Source: Metopolophium dirhodum (Eukaryota; Arthropoda; Insecta; Hemiptera; Aphididae). From it: a DNA stretch of 64,000 nucleotides. This document shows positions 1 to 12,830 of this stretch, one piece after another (position 1 is the stretch's first letter; each line of letters opens with the position of its first letter). The stretch spans positions 24,242,001 to 24,306,000 of the forward strand of contig NC_083566.1 in assembly GCF_019925205.1 (NCBI RefSeq), in the 5' to 3' direction. The translations under genes were made by a program, and so were the position numbers. Below the pieces are notes generated by a model that worked only from the letters and a program-made list of their open reading frames with translations, ran no database searches and had not been told where the DNA came from.

Positions 1-2397
1 TATGAATGATTGAAACTTAAACAACTATATATTTTAGTACTAACTACCTATAATTATTGTCTTAAGAAATAAATGGTGAAAATCAGAATAACACTATATA
101 AATATTCTTAAATATTATAGTATTTTTAAAAATAGTCAAGCACTCCAACAGCTTAAGTACAGGTGTACAACTATTTTATTTTGATATAGATTGCTTTAAA
201 TAACCAAATTATACATTATTCACTAGAGAACCAAGTCATTACTTATTTAATTTATCTAATATAATCTGTAAAATGTTAAAGAACAAAGTATAATTATATA
301 AGCGTTTAGCTTATTACAAATTAATTACATGAAAAATTCAAGTTGTATTACAAATATTTTATGTGGTCGTATAAGAAAATGTACGTATTACACAATATTA
401 AATAATAGAATACAGAAATTCCTATTTTATTCGTTAAAAATAATACTGTCCTTAAAATCTATATTCATATTCATTCTATAATAATAGTATACTGTGTAGA
501 ATAAGTAAATTGTATAACATTAATTATAAAATATATACGACATAGCTAGTTCAGCTCGAAAAATGAGCCCACAACAGGATCGCCTGAATATGAGCTATTA
601 TGTGAATTATAACCTAACACAATCTTAACATAGAAAATGCTTAAAATAATTTATGAAACTGTGATGGTTTTGGGCTTTTTGAGTTCATAGGTTGTTTTAA
701 TATAATCTGGTATAGTAATTATTACAAAAGTTTTTCAAAATGCTGAAATTATTAGGATTTTTATTATAATATATACCTAATAGGTACCTATATTATCTTA
801 TTTATATTCATGTGAATATGGAATACCATACACTTTTATTATACAATAGAATAAACTTCTTACAGGTCACACGATCACGACAATTATATCAAAATTACTG
901 AATGTTTATTGTCTGCATGTATGATATATCTATATCTCAGTCGTTGGTATACGATACTACCTACGTTACGAATTATGATATCGTGATTTTAAAAACAGAA
1001 TCGAATAATTTTGATTTTTTGTGTTCCTTTGTTAAATATTTATAAATGTTCACATTTCTATAAAATGTTGTGGTAAATTAAAAGATTAAATTTTCATGCA
1101 TACACAATGAGTAATTGGATATCGTTAATAAGAATTGAATAAAAGCATCATTAATCAAAATCATAATAAATTACCTTATTAATTGTAATAGGTATCATAT
1201 TATATAGTTTATGAAATTGTGAACTTAAATTTAATTGTTTTTAATTTTAAAATTCAGAACTGTACATTATTTGAGTTTGAAGTTTCTAATATACTTATAT
1301 ACCTACGTCCTACATAACATATGTCTACGTATTAATATAAATTATAATAGGATACTAAACGTAGTATTGTTTGAAGATTTCCATTATATTCCACTTATTC
1401 AAAATTGTTAAATTATTATCATAATTATATATTCTATAGTCGAGAACCTGATAACATTTCGAGGGTGCTTATAAATTATCAATTTAAACTAAAATATTCT
1501 ATAGATTATAAAATAAATACACATGTATAAACAATTTTAGTCATATTTTTTAAACTTTTAATTAGGTATCTAGATATCTAAATAATATATACCTTATAAA
1601 ATTACAATAATATTTCTTATGTATTATTTTGGATTTATGATCCTGAATAATATTTCTTATTTTCTAATTAACTTATAATAATTAAGAATACCTATATCAA
1701 ATATTAGAGGTATGTAGGACATAATATAGAAAGTTAGGTCTTACTGTTTTAGGTACATACAATATCTAGTATGTACATTATACTTATCAGTTATAGGTAC
1801 ACACAAATATTCCATAGTATAATACAATAAATCCAATCTACAAATAATTATTTAGTAATTATTGAGGAATCATCTGTTTGGCGCAGTGCTTTGTAGGGTT
1901 ACTATAGGTACGTGTCTTTGTGACGGATACACTAATTATACGGCATAACCATACCCCAAACGAAACCCCCTTTGATGTTCGACAGATAATACCGAAAACG
2001 TACGAATTGGCTGTGTCACGAACCAATTAATAAAGAAACATCTGACACACTTGTGCATTACATTACACCCAAATGCGCATAATAATGTGTCAATTTGTAA
2101 TAATTGGTAAACGAACCGGTGATATAGGTCGAAACGGCCTTTGTCCATAATAATATGTTATAATTTTTCATTACACCTATTATATTATATTATTATCCTA
2201 GGATAACCACGGCGGTAAAACCGTTTGGTCTCGACGGCGAAAATACCGCAGTGTGGCCAGACTCTAATATAATATGTATTATAAAGGTATACAAACAAAA
2301 AAAAAAATCATTATGATCATAAAAAAATAATTCAATTAAACCAATAATTGTAAAACTAATATTATCGGAATTATGATAAATTGATAACACATTATAT
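1..2397. other. AT-rich intergenic DNA downstream of the GPCR gene
   Basis: No coding exon, RNA gene or clear mobile element is visible. The segment is mostly A/T with scattered 'ataggtacct'-type words. About 1870-2270 is less AT-rich and has short open frames on the minus strand, none with a recognisable domain. It lies 3' of the receptor gene, which is read leftwards, so part could be untranslated or regulatory sequence, but nothing proves it. Confidence 0.5.
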
Positions 2398-2403
2398 TTT
2401 ATT
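2398..2403 (-). terminator. Candidate poly(A) signal of the CCHamide receptor
   Basis: Reads AATAAA on the minus strand, about 75 bases after the receptor stop codon. This is the first such hexamer downstream, at a plausible distance for a short 3' UTR. Confidence 0.45.
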
Positions 2404-2477
2404 TAATTCTATACCTTTATAAGGTATATATTATTCATATATATTAAAATAATCATGGAAATATGTTTATAAACACA

Positions 2478-5107
2478 TTATATAGAGGGTGGCATCCACC
2501 CTTTTTTCACCCCTTGTTGGGTGCCCTTGATATTTTGACCTTCAATATTCGTGATCATAGTAAAAGTCTTATTACTTCGATTTTTGTTTGTAACTGTGTG
2601 CATCGATATGGACTCTGTAGTTTTTATGTCTCGACTCACGATTCCGTTTTTTTTTATCACGAACAAGTTGGATTCCGTGGTGGCCGTCGAGGGTTCTATG
2701 CACCACCAGAACAACTGCTTGTCGAAATGTTTGCGAAAAGTACCGCTCACCAAATACAGGGCAATAGGGTTGATACAAGAGTTTATGAAACTTAGACAAA
2801 ATCCAGCAATTCGTAATACATGCCAGAAAGTGTTGTACTCTTCCGTTGACTTGGGGTAGTTGTAAAACCACAGCATGAAAATGTGATGAGGTAGAAAGCA
2901 AATGGCAAACATCAACACAAAGGCGAGCACAGCTTTAGCAACTTTTTTTCGAGCTCGAACTTGACGTATTTGTCCCTAAAATGTAAAAATATATCAACGC
3001 TTATTGCTTATAACTTTCATTGTGTACCTATAAAACCTATAATAATTATATGAAAATATTTTAAGATTAAATGTAAAAACGGCATATTAATTCGTAATAT
3101 TATACTTTTAATAGGTACCTAATTATTATAATATATTATATGCATAGGTAAACGACCTGATTTCGTGTAATAACAATATATAGGTATTATTTAAAATTTA
3201 AATAATGTAATACTTATGATATTATACTTATTATTATAATATTATATAACCACACCTGAAGTTCGCCAGGCATGTTGTTGGTGGTGTGCACCAGGTACCG
3301 AGCGATGAGCACGTAGAAGCACGCGATGACAGCGAGCGGGACGGCGTAGTAGACGAGGAACTTCACGATCACCATGACCTTGGGATAGGTGGGCCCGAGG
3401 TGCTCGGAGAACGGGTAACAGGCCTCGAACAGCGTAACGTTGTGCACGCGGAACTGGCGGACGTACGAGAACCGGGCGGCGGGCACAGCGCACACCACGG
3501 CCGCCGCCCAGATGGCCGCGGCCACGGACAGCGTGAACCGGGTGGCGAACCGTCCTCCGGTGGACGCGTGCAGCTTGCGCATCGGATTCACGATGGCAAA
3601 ATAACGGTCGGCGCTAAGCGCGGTCAACGTGAACACGGAAACGCCGATCGAAACGTCCTTGGCCGTCTCCGACACTTTACACACGGCCAGCCCGTAAGGC
3701 CACGAAGGGAACTGTGTTGGGCAAACGAACAATATTATTATTACGGACGAGTGCTTACACGGTCGTGAAGTTCACTATCTAACTTAGTGCCATTGATCGA
3801 TGTAAACGAAAAAGTATAGTTATTATTGATTTATACCAATATAATATAGTTTTCTTACTAAAAAAAAATGTGATACCAATGCCGCAAGAATGTCTCGCGC
3901 CTGACGCAAATTCTTATTGCAACCTTCTATATCCAAATAATTAATAAATCCAATTTGTTACCCGAAACCACATTATAAGTTGAAAATTCGTGCATTTTTT
4001 CTGCTCCAACAGGTGATGACAGAAACTAAACAAAACACACATTGTAAAACCAATAGGCAAGTACATATTCATCGCTCAGCTCGGATGTATTTAACCAAAT
4101 ACTGGGAATTGTTGACCCCTCAAGTACACACTACATCAACAATTCCAACAGAAACTGAATGGAAAACATCCATGGCTTTAGTAATGTATTTAAATTTCGC
4201 CTATGTATATTTTAAGGATAAAATGCGAATGAGCGTCATGCTCAGTGTTTGGATTAAATAAGTAGTTTTTTATCTAGATAAAGATAAAGATATTGCAACT
4301 CTAATGTATGTAGATAGATATAAAAGATAACTTAACTCATATTCATCTAGATAAAGATAAAGATAAATACTTTTTTATCTAGATAAAAAAAGATACAATT
4401 TTTTTTTAAATGGGTTTTAAATTTAGGTATATTTTAATTGGGCACTAGGAACATAATAATAATAATAATGATATAATAAAAATAATTACATTATTTATAA
4501 ACCATAAAGTTGGTTTGAGAATCTGTATAAATATTTAAATGCGTTTGTACAATTTCGCGTATCTAGATAAATCCATTTAGATGAGTAAAAAAATTATCTA
4601 AGATAAACGTTTAGATACCTTGTAACTATATTTATCTAGATAAGATAAAAGATGAACAAATAATTATCTAGATATTCATCTAGATAAATTTATCTAGATA
4701 ATTCTGAACACTGGTCATGCTTGGTTAATCACCTCGGATAAAATATATGACAATATTATGTATGTCGTACAATATTATATTACAATAATTGCTTACGGTT
4801 CAAACTCAGAATTTTTAGTTCTTACCGTATATACGGTGGACGTAAACGGCACGCAGCTGATGATCACTAACAAATCACCTAGTGCTAGGTTGATTATGTA
4901 AATATTGGGCACGTTCCTCATCTGCTTGTTCCGAACAAATATCAACACCAACGTGACGTTACCGATCATGCCGATGACGAATATGATGGCGAACAATGCG
5001 GGAACGATGTATGTCTCTGGTCTGTCGGCGTAATCGTAATAATCGTTTATTGGCAGAGTGTTGTTGTTGGTGCTTATGTTGTTTGCCATGTCGGCGGCGC
5101 GTTTCAT
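2478..5107 (-). CDS. CCHaR: CCHamide receptor (class A neuropeptide GPCR), 3 coding exons
   Basis: Exons are 5107-4826, 3711-3256 and 2975-2478, all joined in phase 0 by GT-AG introns, giving 411 aa. The start ATG at 5107 is followed by two N-glycosylation sequons (residues 10 and 15). TM1 is about 33-58 and TM2 about 70-90 (QMRNVPNIYI then LALGDLLVI). The second exon begins FPSWPYG, has a conserved Cys at 105, TM3 with KDVSIGVSVFTLTALSADRY (DRY at 129-131), TM4 and TM5. The third exon starts GQIRQVRARKK, then TM6 (CFLPHHIFMLWFY) and TM7 with NPIALY (315-320). The 'RPETYIVP' and 'KDVSIGVSVFTLTALS' blocks match insect CCHamide receptors, the bombesin-receptor relatives that bind CCHamide peptides from gut and neuroendocrine cells and signal through G proteins. 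I cannot separate the receptor-1 and receptor-2 types. An AG acceptor near 5147 suggests a further 5' UTR exon. Exon 2 is strikingly GC-rich. Confidence 0.88.
3984..4085 (-). repeat. Fragment of abundant repeat family A (intron of the GPCR gene)
   Basis: The words 'aggtgatgacagaaac', 'cacacattgtaaaaccaa' and 'attcatcgctcagct' are the reverse complement of the left end of the family seen complete at 5811-6957. Only about 100 bases remain. It lies in the first intron of the receptor. Confidence 0.7.
4243..4713. mobile_element. hAT-type MITE (471 bp) with TCTAGATAA-rich interior
   Basis: The ends are CAGTGTTTGG and CTGAACACTG (inverted), and the element is flanked by a perfect 8-bp target duplication, gtcatgct, at 4235-4242 and 4714-4721. 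Eight-base duplications and CAGTG ends are typical of hAT transposons. There is no coding capacity. Both subterminal regions are filled with copies of 'tatctagataa' in both orientations, presumably transposase binding sites. The element lies in the first intron of the receptor gene. A related sequence begins at 63120. Confidence 0.9.
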
Positions 5108-5810
5108 TCGTGGGCTGCGAACCTAGTGGATGGTTACACACTGAAAATTTTGATTTATCTACATCAACATAATAATTATTATCTCCATATAAGGACATTG
5201 GATTTGTAAAAAATTAATGTTTGCTTTGCTTATTGCAAGAGTACATATAATAATAATATATACTTTCAGCTTGGCACAGATCAAATCATGACGTTGGTAT
5301 CATCGTAGGTAGGTACTTCAATTTGGACTTTTTTTTTATCAATAAGTATCAAACCGTTTATGATTTTGTAAAAGAATACTAATGTAGGAAAATAATAATA
5401 ACAAAGAGTAAAATAACTACATTCATACATAAATAACAACTACGTTCGTATGCATTATTTTAGTCGCGTTAGGTATTATTTTTATCCCTATAGCCTATGC
5501 CACCGCTTATTTAGTTCTCTGTGTATTATAAAATCGATAGTTTAAGTAATTTTTGTAAAATTTATAATATGAAAAACATCTTTACACTGGGTAATGGGTA
5601 TTATATGTAACTAAACTTTTGCTGTAGCCTGTTGTAGCTAGAAATATTTACATAAATATAGGTTAGTTAAATTATAATAATATAAGCAAAAAGTTTGAGA
5701 ATTGGTAGTAAGTACTTGCTTTATTATATAATAATGTTTTAAAAATCTATTGTACCTATTATGGTTATTAAAAAAAAAAACGTAAAATACGTTTGCAATA
5801 ACTAATATAT
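5108..5810. other. Upstream region of the GPCR gene
   Basis: AT-rich sequence 5' of the receptor start codon. It probably contains 5' UTR, untranslated first exon or promoter, but no motif can be assigned with confidence. No other gene is visible. Confidence 0.4.
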
Positions 5811-6957
5811 TAGATTCTGAGCGAAGCGATGAATGTATTGATTTTACAATGATGTGTGATTTTTTTTAAAATTTTTTTCATCACCTTTTAAGACAGTAAA
5901 AGTGCTTGGATTTTCTTCAACAGTAACTTTTCTGATAGGAAAGTTAATCTAGTTGGTAATTTGGGGGGTCAAAAGTAAAAATTTCTAAGTAGTTTTCAAA
6001 CGTGACGTGAAAAACAAAAGAAAAATTAAGGAAAAAATGGGAATTTTTACACAAAATCTGTTTTCGAGAAAATCGATTTTGGTTTTTGGTGTAACTCTAA
6101 AACAAATTACCGTAGGTACATGCAATTTTGACTGAATGTTTATACTACCATTTTCTATACACCATCAAATTTTGAAAATGTAATATAAGATTACTCATAA
6201 GTTTGTCTACCTTTATCAAAAAAAAAATGTCTACAAGAAACTTAAATTAAATTTTTATGAGCGTCTGAAATTTATATTTTTACAACATTTGATATTCACT
6301 TGATTTCTCATGTAACAATTTTCTTATTTTATTGTAATTGAAAAACGAATGACTGTAGATACTTGAAAATTTCACTGAATGTTTATATTTTCATTTTCTA
6401 TACACCATACAATTTTGAAAATATTTTGACTCTTTTTGAGTGGTTTACGAACATTGTCAGTTTTCAATTTTTTTAGTTATTTTTTCTATAAATATCAATA
6501 AAAATTTTTTGTTGGGTAAAAAAGCGTGAAAATTATTATAAGGCTCCTGATATATCGTTCTAATAGCAGTTGAAAAATATTAAAAATACATAGGCACAAT
6601 TTTTTTTAAAAGCATTTAAAGTTCAAATTTTGACAATATTTATCAAATTTATAATTTATTAATTATTTTGTAGTTAAAAATGTATAAAATGTTTAACTTT
6701 TATGGCTAAGGATTGAAAATTTAAAACAAGGCTCCACGTAAATAGGTTATATATAAATTACTTTATTCACAATAAGATCATCAAATATACTTGGAAAAAT
6801 CATAGGCTGACTGACCGTTTTCGCTCAGAATCGTTTTTCTTATACAATGTTATTATAATAACATTGAATTCAAATTTAACACCATCCATTACACTGATCC
6901 ACTTGTAACCTACTGTACAGCAGAGCAACATCCACTTACCCACCTTTTTTTTTTTTT
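5811..6957 (+). repeat. Repeat family A, full-length copy (about 1.15 kb)
   Basis: Begins 'tagattctgagcgaagcg' and ends 'acttacccacctttttt'. Near the right end, 'cgctcagaatcgtttttc' is an inverted match to the left end. Inside, a module of about 120-250 bases (an 'aaaatcgattttggttttt' or 'aaaaacgaat' start followed by 'ctgaatgtttatatt' and 'ttttctatacacca') occurs twice in diverged form. There is no open frame or clear terminal inverted repeat, so the class is uncertain. Other copies or parts of this family occur all along the window. Confidence 0.85.
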
Positions 6958-8400
6958 GTATGGCTAAATAAGAATGATTAAATATATATTAAAAACCCAT
7001 TTAATGTTGGTTCAGTAAGTACTCGGTTGTTATTAGTGATTTTTTTCAATAATGTACTTAACCTAAGACTAAAATAACAATGTATTTGTTAACAATGAAC
7101 TATTCAAAACCATGAATGGAGATTATAAATCTTTAGAGTTTATAGCGAATGCCAAATTGTAAGAAGCATACTTGATAATATACCTACTGCTGCGAACCAG
7201 AATTTTTATTCCGGGCAACGGAAAAGTTAAGTTAAGTTTTGAACACCATACGCCGAATATTAAATAACGAATTTAACAAAGTCTGAGTCATATTATAGAG
7301 TTGGTACATTTAACGGGCATCGATGTGCACGGGATTAGCTAGTATATTATATATATGTTTGGAACGCACAATGGTTTAATTTATTATTATTATCGTAATA
7401 AATTAAAATAAATTTCTTATATTATTAATTCTTTGTGTGAGTAACTAACTCATAACTCATAATTCAAAGGTTATTAGTTTATTACTAGTATTACCTTTTA
7501 AAACTTGGTTAAACAATTTTCAAGTTACCTAATCATTTGTGTAGAGAAAATACTCTTTATTTTTGCCAATAATGTTGAATCCATAGAAATAAAATATAGA
7601 TTTTTCTCAAACGCCCGCGTTGTGTTTAAAAAGTAAACATGAAAATCAAAAAATGTATTTTCAAAAGTAAGGTGAATAACCCTAAAAAAAACACTAACTT
7701 TATGAAGAGGAAGTGTTAATATCATTTTTCCCGTGCGTGAAATTCTAATTGCTCGTAAATTATGACGTATGATACTTGGTTAAATTTAAATTTAATTTAC
7801 AACTAAAGAACGGTCATGGTATCCATTATGATATGACCAAAGCCCATTAGTCCATTATTATTATACTAAAATCCATGATATATTTTGTAAGTAGTAGTCG
7901 GCAGAGAAGATATAAACTGAAACCAACTTACTGAAAAATAATAATATTACTGTCTGCAAAAATACTGTATAATAATATACTAATATGATTTATTCATTAA
8001 ACGTTTGAAATATCTTACGTGAATATGAATTTATGTAGTAAGCTGTTGCAAAAACTTAACCCAATTTCAACGATCTTAAATGAAATCGGTCAATCGTCAA
8101 TATCATCGCAAGATTATTAATCATTGCGGACAGGCGTATCGTGGGTACCTATACGTTGCGCGAAAGTACGATTTTGTTTGTATGAAAATATGAAATATTG
8201 AGTCTCATTTTCACATTAAGCGTTTTATGTTTTATTGATGTTCTTTCTCTATTTCTCTCGGGGTTTTACTCGCAACCCATATACAATAGCCAATATAGAC
8301 AGGGAGCTACTGACGGTTTGACCTCACCCATTTTAGCTTCCTTGAAATTTTTATGGCTAATAGAATCAGGTGTGCTGAATACGATAGAAAATCGGCTGAT
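6958..8400. other. Gene-free AT-rich spacer
   Basis: No supported gene. The only notable part is a repeat fragment at about 7243-7346, annotated separately. Confidence 0.5.
7243..7346 (+). repeat. Interspersed repeat B end, copy 1
   Basis: Matches 28047-28150 over about 100 bases ('gaacaccatacgccgaat', 'attaaataacg', 'gtgcacgggattagctagta'). Both copies stop at 'agctagta', followed by A/T simple sequence, as expected for the conserved 3' end of a LINE or Helitron. The class cannot be decided from the sequence. Confidence 0.6.
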
Positions 8401-8415
8401 TAGTAGAGTGTCTCA

Positions 8416-8590
8416 GAGGGGAGGAGGTGTCTCCAAAATTGGAACAAAAATCAACCGACCTTAGCTCATCAGCCACCAACGCCAAATTATTTGAAATAAT
8501 GAATGTTATAAACAAATCGAAGTCTTGGTGGGGGGGGGGGGGGAAGTGTCTCCAAATTGTGACAAAAATCAACAAATTGTCAGCAACATT
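8416..8590. repeat. Diverged direct duplication with poly-G tract
   Basis: About 55 bases at 8416-8475 ('aggtgtctccaaaattgg', 'acaaaaatcaac') recur at 8537-8590 ('aagtgtctccaaattgtg', 'acaaaaatcaac'). A run of 14 G lies at 8530-8543 just before the second unit. Confidence 0.6.
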
Positions 8591-8599
8591 TTGGATAGT

Positions 8600-9480
8600 A
8601 TACATGCTTCGATTTTTGGGATCAGCATCTTTTCTGATAGAAAAGTGAACCTAGTTTGTACATTTGGGAGGTAGAAATTTAAAATTCCAAGTAGTTTTAA
8701 AAAGCGTAAGGACAAACAAAACAAAAGTGAAAGAAAAGTGATAATTTTTACGCAAAACCGATTTTTGAGGAAATCGATTTTATTTTTTTGGTGTTCCTCA
8801 AAAATTAATAACCATAGGCCATTGAAATTTTCACCAAATATGTATATTAGCATTTCACATAAGTGGCAACATTTTAATAATATTTTGACTTTTTTTGTGA
8901 TACTTATAGCCTTGATAAATTTTTAGAAATTTGTAGATTTTTTTTAAACTATTCTCGATAAAAACTTTTTCACGTAGTGAAAAAGCTTGAAAATTTAATA
9001 CAAGATTCCTTATAAGTGTCATAAATGTTAGTTAAAAAAAATCCGAAACACACGATTTCTTTTTTATATACAATTGAAGTTCAAATTTTAACAAAAATCA
9101 ACAAAATATCAAAAATTTTTCAGTTAGAAATTCATAAATGGTTTACTTTTTAAAGCTTACATTATAAATGTTGAAAGAAGACCCCTTCCAAATTTACCTA
9201 TCTTAATCAAAAAAAAAAGTTTACCGAAAAGCAATATTAATTTTTTACGAGTGTTTGAATTTAAATTTTTACAATATTTTATTTTCATAGGTAAATTAAA
9301 GAATTTCCATCAATCAGTTTTTGATATTTTGTTGTATCGAACTTAAAAACGAATGAACCTACTTGACTTTTTTACCAAAATTAAAACGACCATTATCCAT
9401 GTACGGTAATATTTTCAAACACTTTTGAAACTTTTTCAGTTATAAATATTTCCACACTTTAAAAAAATGGATTCAACCAA
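8600..9480 (+). repeat. Repeat family A, diverged partial copy
   Basis: Starts in 'cttttctgatagaaaagtga' and runs through the family's internal modules ('aaatcgattttattttttt', 'ttttacgagtgtttgaa'). It is more diverged than the copy at 5811 and lacks the terminal 'gattctgagcg' sequence. Confidence 0.7.
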
Positions 9481-9526
9481 AATTTGTAGTTCAAATACCA
9501 AATCTTATTTTTGCATATTTCATGGG

Positions 9527-9998
9527 TTAGGGCGCATATAAATGCATGTTTTAATATTTTTTTTGGCTTAAAATGCTTTTTTCGTAATATTTACATTTTT
9601 TCGGCCAATCTGTCAAAAATGTATTTGTATAAACTATGACTTTTATAGTTTTACGGAAATTATTCTATTTTTACTCGGGTATTTAACGTTTAATTATATT
9701 TAATTATATTATTTATATAATTTATATATATTTTATAGATATTGTATACAACGAAGACCAAGACTAGTGAAGATCAATAACTCATACCAAGAAGTAACAA
9801 TACTGATATTTAAACTAAAATTAATAAAAAATTATACTTAATGAAAAAAATAAAAATAAAAGTTAAATTTTTGTGGTTTTTTTTGCATATTTTAAGAATT
9901 TTTGGAGAATATTTTTATGCATATTTTGTCAGATTTTAGTGCATATATGCATGCATATTTAATGGTTTTTAAGTGCATTAAATTCATAGCCTTAGTTA
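9527..9998. mobile_element. Decayed hAT-like element rich in 'tgcat' words
   Basis: The left side reads 'ttagggcgcatataaatgca'. The right side, inverted, reads 'taaggctatgaatttaatgc'. Both resemble the 22-bp terminal repeat of the element at 14800-15421, and the interior carries repeated 'gcatattttt'. No target duplication survives, so the limits are approximate. Confidence 0.45.
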
Positions 9999-10136
9999 TA
10001 ACTTTATAAGTATTTAAAGTTTTGATGTGTTGAGTGGTGAGGTACAAGGGCACTCCGCAAAATGTTGACCATCAAAACTCATGAAAACTTTAATAAATAC
10101 GTAATAAACTAACAAGTAACAACTAATAAAGTCCTA

Positions 10137-10276
10137 AAGTCCCCACACACTGCAGCCGTGGCGGTGGTGTTAAATTCTATTGTCTTTGCTTTACCGCCAC
10201 GGTGAGCGGTGAAATGTGTCCTGCAGCAATTCGCCGCCACCGCCACCGCTGAAGTGTGTGGGGGGTGGGGGACCTT
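10137..10276. mobile_element. Short GC-rich inverted-repeat element (about 140 bp)
   Basis: The left arm 'aagtccccacacactgcagc' and the right arm, inverted, 'ccccacacacttcagcggtg' pair over about 45 bases and include 'gtggcggtgg'. This is a GC-rich island in AT-rich DNA. No coding capacity and no certain target duplication. It is a MITE or fold-back remnant. Confidence 0.6.
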
Positions 10277-12023
10277 ATGGGTGAGTTATAGTTACATTAT
10301 ATTTCTAGGTAACTTATGTTTATAAATGGTTGCTTACAGTATATACCTACTATACCTATTATAATATGTTAGGTATATCTATATCACATTTTAAATGATT
10401 AATAGTTTGGCACTAATCATAAAAGGTAAGTATAGTTATTTATATGTAAATAAGTTTTATAGGTACCTTTGATAATTTTATTGGCAACAATATAATATTC
10501 AAGGAAATGAGACACCCCAATTAATACACACTGATTAATTGATTCAGAATTTAAATCAATTAAATATGCATATTCAATTATAATGAAATACAAAGAATAG
10601 CCTACTTACTCTAATAGTTCATCAGGAAATCTAATTATTTAAACTGTACCAAACCAATTATAGATGATAATATAACGGTAAAACATTATTTGATCCGATG
10701 TGGATCCTCGTAGACTCTAAATTAAAAAGTTTCTAGACTCAAAACTTATATGAAGCATTGAAACAATTATAACTAAACGAAATGTAAAATAAATATTTAT
10801 TTAGGTATAAAATATTAATTATTGACAGATTTGTACAGTCTAATTATTTAGTTAAGCAATAAACAATAATTTTTAACATTCATGCAAATTCATATTAGGA
10901 ATATAATAGGTATATACCTAATATAATATAATAATAACAATATAATATTATAATACAATTTATTATATATTTTATATTGTATTTACATATTATAATACGT
11001 ATTAAATAATAGCAGTACAGATTGAAAATCTGACATAAATGTAAATTTAAAACATAGGAAAATGTTACTCTGCTGTATATTAATATAATATCTGTCGAAT
11101 ACTACGTTTTTGAGTAGGTACCCATTTTCTAGGTAATTGAAATGGATGCTTTGAATTTGAATGCAATAATACACCATTCAACCATTGTATACCCAAAACG
11201 ATTCTAAACGGAAACACGGTGAGGAAGGGACCATCCACTATTTCTACTTTCTAGGGATTATTTATATTTTATTCTCCTGTTGGCAATTTATTTTCTTGAC
11301 GGTACTTATGTTGAACTAATTTTTGTCAAAATATAGAACATATATCAATTATTATAATATTATATCATACATAATTGATATTAACTTACATGTTATAAAT
11401 GATAAGTCAATAGTAAATACTGAGTATACCACGAAATTATAGAAACGTGTGAATAGGTTCGTGGTATAAAAGCTTAAAATTAAATATTTTAAATTATTCA
11501 TTGTGTATAAAATATTATAATTTAAGTAGGTACTTAGACTAACAGAATGTTTAAAGCATCTACGGTTACTAAACATTTTAGGCTTTAATCCATTAACACA
11601 ATTATTACGTTGCATTGGTATAAAGTTCTCAAAGTTAGCGTATAGATATTCTAATTTTTGAACTTGAAAAAAAATAATTGTTTATTACAATCTAGTAAAA
11701 CGATGGAATATATATACCACTACTATATTTAGGCTATATAGTTAAAGTTATATTACACAAATATATATTACAAATACTATCTTATTGTACTCATACTTAA
11801 TTATTTTAAATTAAATCCTTCATATTTTGAAATACCTACATTGTATTCAATTAATTTTACAGGTTACCACTAACCATGATATTATTAATGTAATTAAATT
11901 GTGTAGGCAATCTATATGTCAAGCTTCACTGGGTATTTGTAACTATTTTGTATATTCTTTGTTTTTCGAATTTATTAAGAAAATATGTACTGGACATTTT
12001 AAGAAACATTTTAAGAAACATTT
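10277..12023. other. Gene-free AT-rich spacer
   Basis: Only short open frames without domains. Several 'ataggtacct' words. Nothing else is supported. Confidence 0.5.
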
Positions 12024-12830
12024 TACTGGACATCTGATAGAAAAGTGAATCTAGTTGGTACTTTGGGGGGGGGGGGGGGGCAAGAGTAAAAAATTCCTAA
12101 TAGTTTTTTAAAGTGCCGGAAAAAACAACATAACAATTAAAAAAAAACGGAAATTTTTACGCAAAATCGGTTTTCGACAAAATCGATTTTGGTTTTTGGT
12201 GTAACTTTACAACAAATGACCGTATTTATATGAAATTGTCATTAGTAGTTTATATTCACACTTTTTATACATGCCACAATTTTCAAAATATTTTGATTTG
12301 TTTTGAACTATGTATACGGAAATTTTCAGTTTTCAATTGTATTAGTTTTTTTTTTCTATGAATGTCAACAAAATTTTTTTTGTTTTGTAAAAAAGTTTGA
12401 ATATTTAATATAAAGATCCTACACTATTGTTACAGTGACAAATAAAAAATATTAAAAATCTATAGTCACAATTTTTTTTTATAAACATTTAAAGTTCAAA
12501 TCTTGACAAAATACGTAAAAATTACGAAAATGGGAAAATTATTTTGAGTTAGAAATTCATTAAAATTTTTATTTTAAAATCTAAGATTTTAAAATGTAAT
12601 ACAAGATTCCTTGTAAGTTTGTATACCTTTATCAAAAATAAAATGTCAACAATAAAGTCAAATTAAATTTTTATGAGCGTTTGAATTTCATATTTTTACA
12701 ATATTGAATATTCACTTAATTTTTCATGTAGCGATTTCCCTATTTGTTGCAATTCAAAAACGAAAAACCGTAGACATTTGAAATGTATATCATATGTTTG
12801 TTTTATCGATTCCTATACTTGATAAAATAC
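12024..12830 (+). repeat. Repeat family A, partial copy with poly-G expansion
   Basis: Begins at 'gacatctgatagaaaagtga', then 'ctagttggtactttg' and a run of 16 G at 12065-12080, then the internal modules. Both termini of the family are missing. Confidence 0.75.

Noticed and set aside
2551..2859. Plus-strand open frames across receptor exon 3
   Set aside because: They are the antisense of the conserved GPCR exon and have no domain.
3286..3768. 160-codon plus-strand frame rich in charged residues
   Set aside because: It is the antisense shadow of GC-rich receptor exon 2; GC-rich DNA lacks stops on both strands.
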